A stretch of DNA of 48,540 bases, taken from NCBI GenBank assembly GCA_019247715.1, contig JAFBAO010000060.1, positions 1 through 48,540 of the forward strand, written 5' to 3'. The translations under genes and the position numbers were made by a program. This document shows, one piece after another, positions 29,532 to 38,580 of this stretch. How positions within the stretch are numbered: position 1 is the first letter of the stretch; every line of letters begins with the position of its first letter. The notes below the pieces were generated by a model that saw only the letters and a list, made by a program, of their open reading frames with translations, was not told the origin of the DNA and ran no database searches. The DNA comes from Caulobacteraceae bacterium. GTDB lineage: Bacteria > Pseudomonadota > Alphaproteobacteria > Caulobacterales > Caulobacteraceae.

Positions 29532-30899
29532 TCAGCGCTTCATGTACTCGGCCACCATGCGGTGCAGGTTGCGGCAGCGGATTTCCTGGTAGCGGCTGAA
29601 CTGGACGACGCCCGTCTCGCCCAGCGCCCGCAGGCCCGCCTGCACCGGCGCCATGTTCGACTGGTCCTGGTCGTAGACGCCGGCCAGGAACCCGAGCTCG
29701 GCGGCCCCGGACCAGGGATCGTCCTCGCCCAGCATGTTGAACGCCGCCGGCGGCGGCTTCGGCCCGTCCTTGGGGGCGATGCGGAACAGCATCACCTCCA
29801 GCAGGGTCTTCTCGTGGTCCATCTCCCAGGGGCGGAAGCGGTAGCAGATCTTGTCGCGGTAGCCGCCCCAGAGGTGGAAGCTCGGGAAGAAGTCGTAGGC
29901 GATGCCGTCGGTGACCTCCGCATCGCCGGCCCCCTCGAAGTCGAAGCCGGTGGCGGCGGCGAGCTCGCGCCGGGCGTTCTCAGCGGCGTAGGCGCGGGCG
30001 GTCTGGCCGGGCCCGAGGACGACCTCGGCCTGGGAGTCCATCCGCATGCCGGCTCTGCCGAACAGCAGCGCCACGCGCTGCTCGTCGTCCAGCTTCGGGT
30101 GGAAGGCGGAGGTCACCGCCACCGGGCTGATGAAGCGGGTCACGTGGTCCGAGAGCACGTCGTACTGGGTCGACTCGAAGGCGTTGGTGCCGTTGATCTG
30201 GGGATGGGTGGTGTAGACGTGGTGGGATTCCAGGAACGCCTCTGCGCAGGCCTTCCAGTTGGCGTGGGCGATCTTGCCCACGTGCGCCACCATGGTGCAG
30301 TCCTCGATGCGCCAGTGCTCCAGGTGCTCGGTGAGCGGCCACATCTGCTCCTTGAGCGGCGTGGCGGCCGGATCGAAGTTGATGAACACGAAGCCCGCCC
30401 AGGTCTCCAGCCGAAGCTCGGGGAGCGAGAAGCGCTTCGGGTCGATCTGCGGGAAGTCCCAGCCGAACGGGTTCTCGCGGAAGCTGCCGTCGGTGTTCCA
30501 GGTGAAGCCGTGGTAGGGGCAGCGGAACTGCTGCTTGCAGCCGCCGCTGGTGACCAGCTTGCGTCCCCGGTGCAGGCAGACGTTCTGCATCGCCTTCAGC
30601 GACCCGTCCGGCTGGCGGGTGACGATCGCCGTCTTGTCCAGCAGGTCGTAGACGTAGGTGTCGCCGGGCTCGGGCACGTGCTCTTCGCGGCAGACGTACT
30701 GCCAGGTCTTCAGCCAGACCTTCTCGATCTCCTTCTCGAAGAAGGCGCGGCTGGTGTAGTTGCTGGCCGGCACGGGCTCCAGGCCGAAGTCCACCGTGGT
30801 TTCGCCGAGCAGCGCCGGCGCGGGCCTCGAGTCGGTCGCCAGGAGGTCCTGATAGGTGCTGGGCCGCACCTCGCCGTCGAACTTGGGCTTCACTGTCAT
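29532..30899 (-). CDS. Rieske aromatic ring-hydroxylating oxygenase, alpha subunit
   Basis: 455-residue terminal oxygenase subunit. Rieske [2Fe-2S] ligands are in CLHRGRKLV (C-x-H) and CPYHGFTW (C-x2-H), spaced 16-17 residues. The mononuclear iron site is in ESHHVYTTHP (His-x4/5-His), with a later Asp expected in the C-terminal domain. These enzymes hydroxylate aromatics or demethylate with reductase partners. No reductase, ferredoxin or beta subunit is nearby, so the electron partner must be elsewhere. I chose the ATG with GGAGGAAGAC upstream (MTVKPKFDGE). A SnoaL-like gene diverges from it, as often seen in catabolic loci. Substrate unknown. Confidence 0.93.
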   Translation of the reverse strand: MTVKPKFDGEVRPSTYQDLLATDSRPAPALLGETTVDFGLEPVPASNYTSRAFFEKEIEKVWLKTWQYVCREEHVPEPGDTYVYDLLDKTAIVTRQPDGSLKAMQNVCLHRGRKLVTSGGCKQQFRCPYHGFTWNTDGSFRENPFGWDFPQIDPKRFSLPELRLETWAGFVFINFDPAATPLKEQMWPLTEHLEHWRIEDCTMVAHVGKIAHANWKACAEAFLESHHVYTTHPQINGTNAFESTQYDVLSDHVTRFISPVAVTSAFHPKLDDEQRVALLFGRAGMRMDSQAEVVLGPGQTARAYAAENARRELAAATGFDFEGAGDAEVTDGIAYDFFPSFHLWGGYRDKICYRFRPWEMDHEKTLLEVMLFRIAPKDGPKPPPAAFNMLGEDDPWSGAAELGFLAGVYDQDQSNMAPVQAGLRALGETGVVQFSRYQEIRCRNLHRMVAEYMKR

Positions 30900-31083
30900 C
30901 GTCTTCCTCCGCGGGCCGTCACCCTGGCTTTGCACTCTCTTTAGGCCATCCGGGCGGGCCCCGCCAAATCCATCCTCGGCCCGCCCCGGCGGCTGCCGGG
31001 CGCGGGGGTGGCTGGGCGACATTCGACCTTTCCTGTAGGGCGGCCTCCAGACCGGGGGGCCCCGGGGATGAAGGGACGCGCAG

Positions 31084-31542
31084 ATGATGACCAATGGCGA
31101 GTGCCGCATCGCGCTCAAGGCGCATATCGAGGCGGAGCGGGCCCGCGATCTGGAGGCGATCTTGGACTCGCTTCACGACGACTGCTGCTATCTGGTCACC
31201 GGCTGGGAGCTGCGCGGCAAGCCGGCCCTGCGGGTGATGTACGAGCGCGCGAGGCCCTCCCTCACAGACGAGAACATGGACGAGTATCTGCGCGCCATCG
31301 ACGACCCCGCCGTCGCCGACTGGGGGCCAGAGCATGTCGTGCTGAGATACACCTCCGAATATCCCGTCCATTACGGAATGATCGTCATCACCCGGTTCCG
31401 GGACGGAAAGGTCCTGGCTGAGGACACCTTCTATTCGGTCGCCACGTCCGACGACCCGCAGGCCTTCGCCGGCGTGCCTGGCGCAAGCCGCATCGAACCG
31501 GGTCCGGCAAGCAACGCGCGACGGCGCCAAGGCGGCGCCTGA
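31084..31542 (+). CDS. SnoaL/NTF2-like protein
   Basis: A 152-residue protein of the NTF2-like (SnoaL) fold: an N-terminal helix (ECRIALKAHIEAERARDLEA), the LDSLHDDCCYLVTGWELRGK segment, and a C-terminal sheet (HYGMIVITRFRDGKVLAEDT). Such proteins act as small cyclases/hydrolases or ligand-binding accessories. Divergent from the Rieske oxygenase gene, so a shared substrate is possible but unproven. The last ~25 residues are Arg/Ala-rich and unconserved. Confidence 0.8.
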   Translation: MMTNGECRIALKAHIEAERARDLEAILDSLHDDCCYLVTGWELRGKPALRVMYERARPSLTDENMDEYLRAIDDPAVADWGPEHVVLRYTSEYPVHYGMIVITRFRDGKVLAEDTFYSVATSDDPQAFAGVPGASRIEPGPASNARRRQGGA

Positions 31543-31555
31543 TCGGTCCTGGCGC

Positions 31556-31882
31556 TCAGCGACCGAACAAGCCGCCGAGCCCGCCCGGTCCCCCGAGCTG
31601 GCCGAGCAGCCCTCCGAGCCCTTCCGGCGCGGCGCCAGAGGCCGCATGGCCCTGCAGCAGCGAGAGCACCTGGGGCAGCAGCGCCTGGACCTTGTCGGGG
31701 CTGATCCCCTCGCGGGCCGCGACGCTCTCGGCCGCGCTCTCGGGCGCGGCCCCACCGCTCAGGTGCTCGAGCAGGCCGAGGACCGCGCCGTGCGCCTCGT
31801 CGTGGCTGAGGCCGTTGCTGTCGGCCAGCTGGCCTACCGCGCCGCTGGAGCGGAGGCTGGAGACGATCTGGTTGAGGTCCAT
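31556..31882 (-). CDS. Hypothetical protein, YidB/DUF937-like
   Basis: 108 residues. Helical start MDLNQIVSSLRSSGAVGQLA, a second helical unit (GISPDKVQALLPQVLSLLQG) and a Gly/Leu-rich C-terminal tail with repeated GGLLGQLGGPGG-type motifs. Similar in style to YidB/DUF937 proteins. No signal peptide and no catalytic motif. It converges with the SnoaL-like gene. Function unknown. Confidence 0.7.
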   Translation of the reverse strand: MDLNQIVSSLRSSGAVGQLADSNGLSHDEAHGAVLGLLEHLSGGAAPESAAESVAAREGISPDKVQALLPQVLSLLQGHAASGAAPEGLGGLLGQLGGPGGLGGLFGR

Positions 31883-31946
31883 GGCTTGGTGCTCCCGGCT
31901 TTGGAGGGACGTCTAGTCCCGGGGGTGCGGGGAATGGCGCCGGTCC

Positions 31947-32864
31947 TCAGGGGCGGGCGCGAATGATCGTCTTCCCGCTGCGGCGCTCGGTGGGGCTCAG
32001 GGCGGCGACGGCGTCCTCGAGCGGCGCGACGGCGCCGATGTTGGTCCGCAGCCGCCCGTCCCGCACCCGTTGCACGATCTCGCCGAGCCGGGCGCGGTCG
32101 GATTCGACGACGAAGTCGACGGCCCGGCCGCCCTCGGGCCGCGCCTCGGCGGGCCCCACGACCGACACCAGCGTCCCGCCGGCCCGGACCCGGCGCGCCG
32201 AGCGCCTGCCGATCTCGCCGCCGATCACGTCGAACACCAGATCGACCTGGCCGACGTCCTCCAGGGCCTCTTCGTCCAGGCCCACGAACGCGTTGGCGCC
32301 GAAGTCGAGCGCCGCCTGGCGGTCGGCGGCGCGCCCGGCGCCGATGACGTAGGCGCCCGCCTCGCGCGCGAGCTGGATCACCATGGCGCCCACCGCCCCG
32401 GCCGCGCCGCCGGCGAGGACGCTCTGGCCGGCGCGCAGGCGCCCGTGGTCGAACAGCCCCTGCCACGCGGTCAGCGCCGAGATCGGCAGGCTCGCGCCCA
32501 CCGCGAAGTCGACGTCGCCCGGCAGCGGCGCGAGGTTGCGCGCTTCCACCGCCGCGTACTCGGCCAAGGCGCCGTCGCGATACCAGTCGGTCATCCCGAA
32601 CACCCGCTGCCCCGCCGACAGCCCCGTCGTCCCGTAGCCGAGGGCGGTGACCACCCCGGCCAGCTCGTGCCCGGGGATCGACGGCGCCCGGTCCCGGCCG
32701 AGGCGGTCGGTCCAGGTGGGGTCCCACGTCAGCTCGGTCCCGACGAACCCCGCCGCGTGGACCTCCACGACGACGTCGCCGATCGCCGCCTGCGGCGCGG
32801 GCCGCTCGGCGAGCCGCATCCCGGCCGTTCCGGCCGCCCGGTCCGTCACCACGATCGCCTTCAT
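31947..32864 (-). CDS. MDR-superfamily NADP-dependent oxidoreductase
   Basis: Zinc-independent medium-chain dehydrogenase/quinone-oxidoreductase type protein (305 residues). GroES-like domain: FVGTELTWDPTWTDRLGRDR, PSIPGHELAGVVTALG. Rossmann domain: SVLAGGAAGAVGAMVIQLAR (A-x-G-x-V-G), VIGAGRAADRQAALDFGANA, DLVFDVIGGEIGRRS. No structural-zinc Cys cluster is seen. I start at the ATG with CGGAGAC upstream; the longer frame has a non-conserved N-terminus. Likely reduces enones or quinones; substrate unknown. Confidence 0.92.
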   Translation of the reverse strand: MKAIVVTDRAAGTAGMRLAERPAPQAAIGDVVVEVHAAGFVGTELTWDPTWTDRLGRDRAPSIPGHELAGVVTALGYGTTGLSAGQRVFGMTDWYRDGALAEYAAVEARNLAPLPGDVDFAVGASLPISALTAWQGLFDHGRLRAGQSVLAGGAAGAVGAMVIQLAREAGAYVIGAGRAADRQAALDFGANAFVGLDEEALEDVGQVDLVFDVIGGEIGRRSARRVRAGGTLVSVVGPAEARPEGGRAVDFVVESDRARLGEIVQRVRDGRLRTNIGAVAPLEDAVAALSPTERRSGKTIIRARP

Positions 32865-33162
32865 GGGGATGTCTCCGCGGTCAGCTGCGGGGGACACGTT
32901 GCAGGGGGCGCGCCTGCCCCGACGACCGAACGCACAAGACCGCCCAACCGATCCAATCGAGGGCGCGCGGGCGCTTCGGGCCGTCCGCTCGTCACCCCGG
33001 ACGTCGCGACGTTTCAGCGCCCATCCCGCCGTCAGTCCGGACGGCCCGCAGGGACGATCCGGGGCCGGGGTCACGGGCTTGGCCAGACCGGGCGCCCGCC
33101 TGCTATGAATCGGGCCTGGGCGCGGCGCCGATTCGCGCCTTCGTGACAGGAAAGGCCGGACC
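32865..33162. other. Divergent intergenic region with family 6 repeat
   Basis: No gene recognised. The repeat at 32991-33074 begins GTCACCCCGGACGTCGCGAC and ends GATCCGGGGCCGGGGTCAC; it matches those at 24831 and 28306. The rest is the promoter space for the MDR gene and the exported protein. Confidence 0.6.
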
Positions 33163-33672
33163 ATGGGCCGAACGCTTGCTCTACCCATCGCCATCGCCGC
33201 CGCGTTCTTCTTTCAGGTAGGCCGGGCGGACTGCTCGAACATGCACCGGTTCAACGACAAGCTCAGCATCGACACGTCCGCCTACCGGATCGATATCATC
33301 GACCCTGCCGACTACAACCTCGCGGGCCCCGGATTCCGGGTGCAGGTCTTTCCGATCACCTACCGGCCGCCGCCGCCCACCCAGCCGCCCCAGCCGGACC
33401 GGCCGGGCGGCGTGGTCAGCGGCCCGCTCAGCACCGCCACCATGAACGACCTTCGGGTCTGGCTGCTGGCCAACTGGGTCGAGTTCCCCCACGACGCCAA
33501 CTTCGACTCCGGCAAGGAGGGGGTGAGCGAGTACTTCGTCAACCCGAGCGCGCTCTCCTCGCTGATCTGCATCGCCCGCCAGAAGGATGGTTTCCCGGTG
33601 GTCGACATCTACGACAAGATGGACTTCGTCGGCTCGGCCACCCCCGCCTCCGCCCAACGGGTCTGCCAGTAG
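33163..33672 (+). CDS. Exported hypothetical protein
   Basis: 169 residues with a signal peptide (MGRTLALPIAIAAAFFFQVG; cleavage near GRA-D). The mature part starts with Cys (CSNMHRFNDK) and includes a Pro-rich linker (YRPPPPTQPPQPDRPGG) and another two Cys (LICIARQ and the C-terminal RVCQ). I do not recognise the family. It opens a block of exported proteins of unknown role and converges with the next one (15-base gap). Confidence 0.75.
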   Translation: MGRTLALPIAIAAAFFFQVGRADCSNMHRFNDKLSIDTSAYRIDIIDPADYNLAGPGFRVQVFPITYRPPPPTQPPQPDRPGGVVSGPLSTATMNDLRVWLLANWVEFPHDANFDSGKEGVSEYFVNPSALSSLICIARQKDGFPVVDIYDKMDFVGSATPASAQRVCQ

Positions 33673-33687
33673 GCGGGGCCGGCGAAG

Positions 33688-34125
33688 TCACAGATGGTGA
33701 CGCGGGTTGAGCCGGCCGGCGAGATAGGCGACCCAGATGGAAGCGATCACCGCCCAGGCGAGCAGGGCGCCTTCGATCAGCAGATAGCGATCCTTCAGCG
33801 GGCCGCCGCTCCGCGACTCGGCGAGCTGACCTTGGACCTGCGAAAGCTGGCTCGTCGCCGCGGAAAGCTCGGATTGCAGGCCCTGCGCCTTCCGCCTTTC
33901 CGCATCGACCCGGTCGCAGATCTTCTGAGCCGAGCTGTCGTCCTTGGCGACGATGAACGCGTATCCTTCCAGGCGCCCGCGGTCGCCCGCGCCGAGCTTG
34001 GTGGAGTCGATGCCGGCCGCCTGGAACCGCTGCGTGCAGGACAGCGATGAGGCGGGATGGGCGGGACTGGAGATCGCCAGCAACACCAGCACGAGGCCAG
34101 GGACGACGGTGGGTCTCATAGTCAC
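33688..34125 (-). CDS. Exported/membrane hypothetical with coiled coil and C-terminal TM
   Basis: 145 residues: signal peptide (VVPGLVLVLLAISSPAHPAS), a short domain with two Cys (LSCTQRF, QKICDRV), a coiled coil (RRKAQGLQSELSAATSQLSQ), then one TM helix near the C-terminus (LIEGALLAWAVIASIWVAYL). The topology would place the N-terminal part in the periplasm, anchored at its C-terminus. Family not recognised. Confidence 0.75.
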   Translation of the reverse strand: MTMRPTVVPGLVLVLLAISSPAHPASSLSCTQRFQAAGIDSTKLGAGDRGRLEGYAFIVAKDDSSAQKICDRVDAERRKAQGLQSELSAATSQLSQVQGQLAESRSGGPLKDRYLLIEGALLAWAVIASIWVAYLAGRLNPRHHL

Positions 34126-34338
34126 GCCTCTGGCGCGCCGTCGCGCTCCATCGCACGGTTTCGCAGCGCGGCCATGAAACGGCCAAGCCAGATGTAGGTT
34201 GCGCGCCGGCTTTCCTGCCCTGGCTCGCCAGCATCGGGGGGGACACCGGCGATGTCACCCGCGCCCCTCAGAGACCGACGAGCGGCGGCCGCAGATCCGG
34301 CCGATGGCGCCCACCTCGACCGCCGGCGGTCGCGGATC

Positions 34339-34725
34339 TCACCGATGCCCCGACCAGCTCACCTCGTCGTTGAAGCTCACGTCGAGCTTGCCGTCGTTGT
34401 AGACGAACGGCGTCGCGCCGCCGCGGTTGACGATCTGGGCCATGGCGCGCTCCAGCCGCACCGTGACCACCGGCAGGCGCGAATAGTCGGACGAGATCGA
34501 CACGGTGTCGGGCCCGGTCTTGGTGAGGGTCAGCGAAACGTCCTCGCGCGAGGAGCCCTGGGAATCGGAGACCACGTCGCCGTGGTACTCGCCCGCCACC
34601 GCGTCGGCGAGATCGGGCTTGGGCTTCGGCGCGGGGGCGGCGGCCGCGGAGCCGGCCAGCACGGCGAGGGCGATCAGGCCGGCGGCGAGGCCGAGCGCCG
34701 GGTCCGAGCGGAGCGAAGAAATCAT
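34339..34725 (-). CDS. Exported hypothetical protein
   Basis: 128 residues: signal peptide (LGLAAGLIALAVLAGSAAAA), then a beta-rich domain (LADAVAGEYHGDVVSDSQGS, VSLTLTKTGPDTVSISSDYS, TVRLERAMAQIVNRGG, FVYNDGKLDVSFNDEVSWSG). The pattern resembles a small lipocalin-like or META-like barrel, but no known motif is present. It lies downstream of the very large exported protein on the same strand, probably as part of one transcript. Confidence 0.75.
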   Translation of the reverse strand: MISSLRSDPALGLAAGLIALAVLAGSAAAAPAPKPKPDLADAVAGEYHGDVVSDSQGSSREDVSLTLTKTGPDTVSISSDYSRLPVVTVRLERAMAQIVNRGGATPFVYNDGKLDVSFNDEVSWSGHR

Positions 34726-34801
34726 CTGATGAGTCTCCTCTAAGTTCTTGGAAAGGCGGGTATTGGAGGCGGCGGATGACTCTAATGCGGGGATACCGGA
34801 C

Positions 34802-37800
34802 CTACTCCCCCGAGGGGCGTCGCCTGGTCCCGCCGCCCGGGCGATCCGAGTCCGGCTGATCCCCGCGATCCAGGCCGACGGCGCCGTCGGTGGGGCGGGT
34901 CGCGGTGACCGATCCGCGCAGCGTCCTCACCGGCGCGGTCGGGTCGGTGTCGTCGAGGATCAGGGTCTGGGCCACGCGCGGATTGTCGATCAGGATCCGG
35001 CCGGACCCGTCGCTGCTCAGGAACGGGCCGCTGACGAGACCGCCGGGCTGCGGCCCGAGGATGCGGCTTTCCTGCGGGCTTCCCGCCGGGGCGCCGATCC
35101 TGAAGGCGACGCGCTCGCCGCCGGCCATGACGTAGCTGGTGGGCCCGACGTTGTCGGCCGAGACCGAGAACGGCGTCCGCCCGTTGTGGCAGAGCACTTC
35201 CTTCATGAAGGCGTCGAAGGACAGGGACCCGGGCGGCGCCGGCCCCTGCAGCTCGCAAGGCGCGCCGGTGATCGGCATGGCCACGCCGCCGCCGTGGTCG
35301 CGGATATCCGGGGCCGGGGAAGGGTGCAGGAGCCTGTAGGGGTCCTCCCCCACGTAGGCGGGCGGGCGGTCGTCCGGCAGCCCCTCGACCTGCGAGGCGG
35401 GCCGATCGGAAGCGCCGGCCGGGACGATCCGGTCGTAGACCTCGAAGAAGCCGTCGTCGCCCGACTTCCAGATCGCCACGTAATAGCCGTAGGGGCGGGC
35501 GCGGCTGCAGCCGCCGGCGAGGTCGAGGAAGGTCCAGGCGGACCCCGGCGTCGGGCCCGGCCCCTCCACCCTGCAGGCCGCCGGGACCCGGGGGATCGAA
35601 AGCTTGGCGCCGCAGGCGAAGCCGGCGGCGACGCAGAGGTTCGTGCTGTCCTTCCCGTCGGCGCCGTCGAAGCGCAGCAGGTCGTCGAGCCGGCGCGTGG
35701 GCCCGGCCGGTATGAGCGCGGTGGGCATCGCCACGCCGGCCGAGTCCTCCTCCGCCTTGTAGAGGGCGTCGCCGACCACGTCGTCGAGGTGTGGGACCGA
35801 GGGGCTCACCAGGCCCACCGTGGCGATCTGGGCCGCCACCGCGGCGTCGAGCGCCGTCTTCACCACCCCGCTCGCCTCGTGGTGATAGAGGGAGGGCGTG
35901 CGTCTGCCCCCCGCGCTGAGCATGTAGCTGGCCGACCGCCAGTAGATCTCGTCCCCGTCGTGGTGGAAGCGCTCCAGCACCGCCAGGTCCTCGCGGTTCA
36001 CCAGTTCGTCGAGGATCAGGTCGGGAATGCGGTACGCGCTGAAGGCGGCGTTCACCATCTGCCAGCCGTAGTTGGTGATGCCGAGCTGCGCGGGGTCGGT
36101 GAGCTGGTCGAGGCCGACGCCGGCCAGCTGCATGAGCCTGGGACCTTGCGGGTCGGCGTCTGGCCCCAGCAGGTCGCGCTCGCCGAACTTGTCCCTGCGG
36201 CGCCGGTAGGGTCCGGCGCGCCGCGCATCGTCGCTGGACACCGCGGCCTTGGCCGACACGTAGTCGAGCACCATGCGGGCCGCCAGCTTGACGTCGTGCG
36301 AGGAGGGGGTTCCGGCCGGCGCGTCGTTCTGGTCGGCGGCGAAGCTGTAGAGATACTGGAGCGCGGTGAGCGAATAGTCCTGATAGGGCCTGGCGTTGTA
36401 TTCCAGGAAGTCGTGCTTCAGCAGGTTCTGCAGGAACGTCGCCAGCCGCAGGTTCATCCCGTTCGTGGCGTTGTTGTATTCGTCGTAGCGGGTCTCCTTG
36501 TAGAGCAGCTGGTTGACCAGGTACTGGGAGGTCATGATGTTGAGGAGATGGTTCTCCGTCTCGTTCCCCGTCATGCCCAGCACCGTGACGTGCAGGTCGT
36601 TCTCGTCGAAGCGCCCGCGCTTCAGCGTCAGGTCGTCCAGCACGTGGCGGTAGACCGCGGGGGGCAGGATCGCGCCGTAGCGTGAGAGCAGCGCGGCGTA
36701 GGTGACCATGGTCACGTCGTACTCGCCCTTGCGGAAGGGCGGGCAGGGGGTGTTGTGGGGGCCGCAGGCGTCCGCCAGGGGCCCCGGGGCCGGCAGCTCG
36801 ATGTCCTCGAAGGTGCTGCCGGCGACCTCGTCGCCCCAGAGCTTCTGCGCGGCCAGCGAGGCGATGGCTTCCGGCTGGTTGGCGACCGTGCGGCCGGGGC
36901 AATAGTCGCTGTCGAAGTACTCGCTGTAGAGCAGCTTGGCGAAGATCCCGACCCGGTAGCCTTCGCCGTGCCCGTACGAGGTGTAGGGCAGCATGGTGCA
37001 GGCGGCGGTGAGGATCGCCGCCCCGGCGCGGGCGTTGAACTGGGCCTTGGCGTCCTCGACGCTGGTGGGCTCGCGGGCCCCGGTGAGGCCGAAGTTGATC
37101 CAGGCCGTCTGGTCGGAATGCGGCAGCTGGCTGAGATCGGCGTGGTAGGTCACCTGCAAGGTCGGCATCCAGCCCTGCAGGCAGCGGCTGTTGAAGGGGG
37201 TGGGCTTGAGGACGTCGTGGGTAGGGTTGTCGCAGCCCTCGAGCTGGACGCTCACCGTTCCGTCGACCCCCGAGATCCCGGTCCCGTACGAGCAGTCTGG
37301 CCCCTCGGGCTGGCCTCTGCAGATCCCGATCGAATAGGTCCCCTGAGACCTCAGATGGGTGTCGCGCGGCGCGTCCAGCTTGGCGAAGGCGTCGTCCTGC
37401 TGGCGGCCCAGCTGCGGATCGGTCCAGGCCACCACGAACTTGTCGTAGGAATACTGGGCCGGCTCGGCCACGCCGAAGTCCACGGCCCAGTCGACGGTGA
37501 TGCTGTTCCCCTGCTGGAAGGCGGCCGCCACGCCGTGCGGCCAGACCGCCGGGCTGGTGGCGATCGAGCCGTTCTCGAAATACCAGACGCCGCCCTCGGC
37601 GTCGGTGGGGATGGGGCGCGGGCTGCCGTCGAGCGGGCAGCCCATGGGGCCGTCGGGGCCGCCGGTGCGCATGTACTCGTCGAGGTAGAGGTCCCTCGGC
37701 AGGGTTCCGCAGTCCCGGCCTGAAGGCGTGGGCAGCTTCGCGGGCGTCGCCGGGCGCCGGGGCGAGGGCGCGCTCGGCGGCGGAAACGCGCCGTTCACCT

Positions 37801-38542
37801 CGCCGGCGCCGGACGCCGCGTAGGGCGGCCGCTCGGGGGGCGGACTGCCCGAATCGCCGAGGTCGGGGCCGGGGCGAGATCTGGGCTGGCGCGCGTCCGG
37901 CCAGGGCGCCGGCGGCGGCGCAGGCGGCTCGGCGGCGGGCTCACCGGCCCCGTCGCCCTGCACCAGGCCGGGGTCCGGGCAGTAGCGGTCGCTGAGCGCC
38001 GACTCGCGGCTGTCCGCCAGGCTGCTGACGGCCCAGCAGGCGTTCAGGTCCGACGGCTCCAGGACCAGCGAGGTCGTTCCGGGGCCCGCCTCGCCGGCCG
38101 CTTCGGGCCGGCCGTGGAGGAGGCGATAGACCCGAAAGCCGCTCGCCTCGGCGCCGTCGTAGTCCCAGACGAGCGCGTAGCCGCCGGCGCCGCGCAGGCG
38201 CTCGCAAAGGCGCGCGCCGTAGGGGCCGGCGTGCTCGGCGCAGACCCTCCAGTCGCTGGTGAGGGTCAGGCCCGTGGGCGCCGCGGGCGGGCGGACGCGC
38301 TCGGTCTCGCGCGCCGAATGGTCGAAACGGCCGCCGCCCGGCTCGGTGGGAGGCGCCGTCGCGGCCGGCCGGGAAGGCGCGGGCCCAGGGGACGAAACCG
38401 GCGGCGGCGACGGTCGTTGGCGGACCGCGCCGGGAAAGCTGGTCCCGGCCGACGTCGCCAGCGCCGGCGCCAACGCCAATGCCGCCGCGCATCCGAGGAC
38501 CGGCATGACCGCCGCCCGCATCCAACGCCTCGCCGCGCTCAT
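34802..38542 (-). CDS. Very large exported protein (~1,246 residues), unknown function
   Basis: Start ATG is backed by a strong GAAGGAGGGG. Signal peptide MSAARRWMRAAVMPVLGCAA (cleavage near ATS-A). Order: Pro-rich linker; a fibronectin-III-like domain (~85-190; APTGLTLTSDW ... YALVWDYDGAEASGFRVYRL); a second Pro-rich linker; a region like an LGFP/wall-associated module (MGCPLDGSPRPIPTDAEGGV, WYFENGSIATSPAVW); a beta domain (~340-480); and a long helical part with NETENHLLNIMTSQYLVNQL and YKETRYDEYNNATNGMNLRL. The last part is reminiscent of the (alpha/alpha) toroid of polysaccharide lyases/hydrolases. The C-terminal ~350 residues are Cys-containing and beta-rich. I do not recognise the family as a whole. 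Polysaccharide binding or cleavage outside the cell is an inference. Confidence 0.8.
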   Translation of the reverse strand: MSAARRWMRAAVMPVLGCAAALALAPALATSAGTSFPGAVRQRPSPPPVSSPGPAPSRPAATAPPTEPGGGRFDHSARETERVRPPAAPTGLTLTSDWRVCAEHAGPYGARLCERLRGAGGYALVWDYDGAEASGFRVYRLLHGRPEAAGEAGPGTTSLVLEPSDLNACWAVSSLADSRESALSDRYCPDPGLVQGDGAGEPAAEPPAPPPAPWPDARQPRSRPGPDLGDSGSPPPERPPYAASGAGEVNGAFPPPSAPSPRRPATPAKLPTPSGRDCGTLPRDLYLDEYMRTGGPDGPMGCPLDGSPRPIPTDAEGGVWYFENGSIATSPAVWPHGVAAAFQQGNSITVDWAVDFGVAEPAQYSYDKFVVAWTDPQLGRQQDDAFAKLDAPRDTHLRSQGTYSIGICRGQPEGPDCSYGTGISGVDGTVSVQLEGCDNPTHDVLKPTPFNSRCLQGWMPTLQVTYHADLSQLPHSDQTAWINFGLTGAREPTSVEDAKAQFNARAGAAILTAACTMLPYTSYGHGEGYRVGIFAKLLYSEYFDSDYCPGRTVANQPEAIASLAAQKLWGDEVAGSTFEDIELPAPGPLADACGPHNTPCPPFRKGEYDVTMVTYAALLSRYGAILPPAVYRHVLDDLTLKRGRFDENDLHVTVLGMTGNETENHLLNIMTSQYLVNQLLYKETRYDEYNNATNGMNLRLATFLQNLLKHDFLEYNARPYQDYSLTALQYLYSFAADQNDAPAGTPSSHDVKLAARMVLDYVSAKAAVSSDDARRAGPYRRRRDKFGERDLLGPDADPQGPRLMQLAGVGLDQLTDPAQLGITNYGWQMVNAAFSAYRIPDLILDELVNREDLAVLERFHHDGDEIYWRSASYMLSAGGRRTPSLYHHEASGVVKTALDAAVAAQIATVGLVSPSVPHLDDVVGDALYKAEEDSAGVAMPTALIPAGPTRRLDDLLRFDGADGKDSTNLCVAAGFACGAKLSIPRVPAACRVEGPGPTPGSAWTFLDLAGGCSRARPYGYYVAIWKSGDDGFFEVYDRIVPAGASDRPASQVEGLPDDRPPAYVGEDPYRLLHPSPAPDIRDHGGGVAMPITGAPCELQGPAPPGSLSFDAFMKEVLCHNGRTPFSVSADNVGPTSYVMAGGERVAFRIGAPAGSPQESRILGPQPGGLVSGPFLSSDGSGRILIDNPRVAQTLILDDTDPTAPVRTLRGSVTATRPTDGAVGLDRGDQPDSDRPGGGTRRRPSGE

Positions 38543-38580
38543 CTCCCCCTCCTTCGCCTGCTCCGCGGCGGGCCGCCCCC

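Noticed and set aside
30900..31118. Longer start for the Rieske oxygenase
   Set aside because: The extra residues overlap the divergent gene's start and look non-coding; the ATG at 30899 has a clear RBS.
34748..36685. Long plus-strand frame of ~645 codons opposite the giant exported protein
   Set aside because: No domain pattern, and the composition is typical of antisense frames; the minus frame has a signal peptide and RBS.
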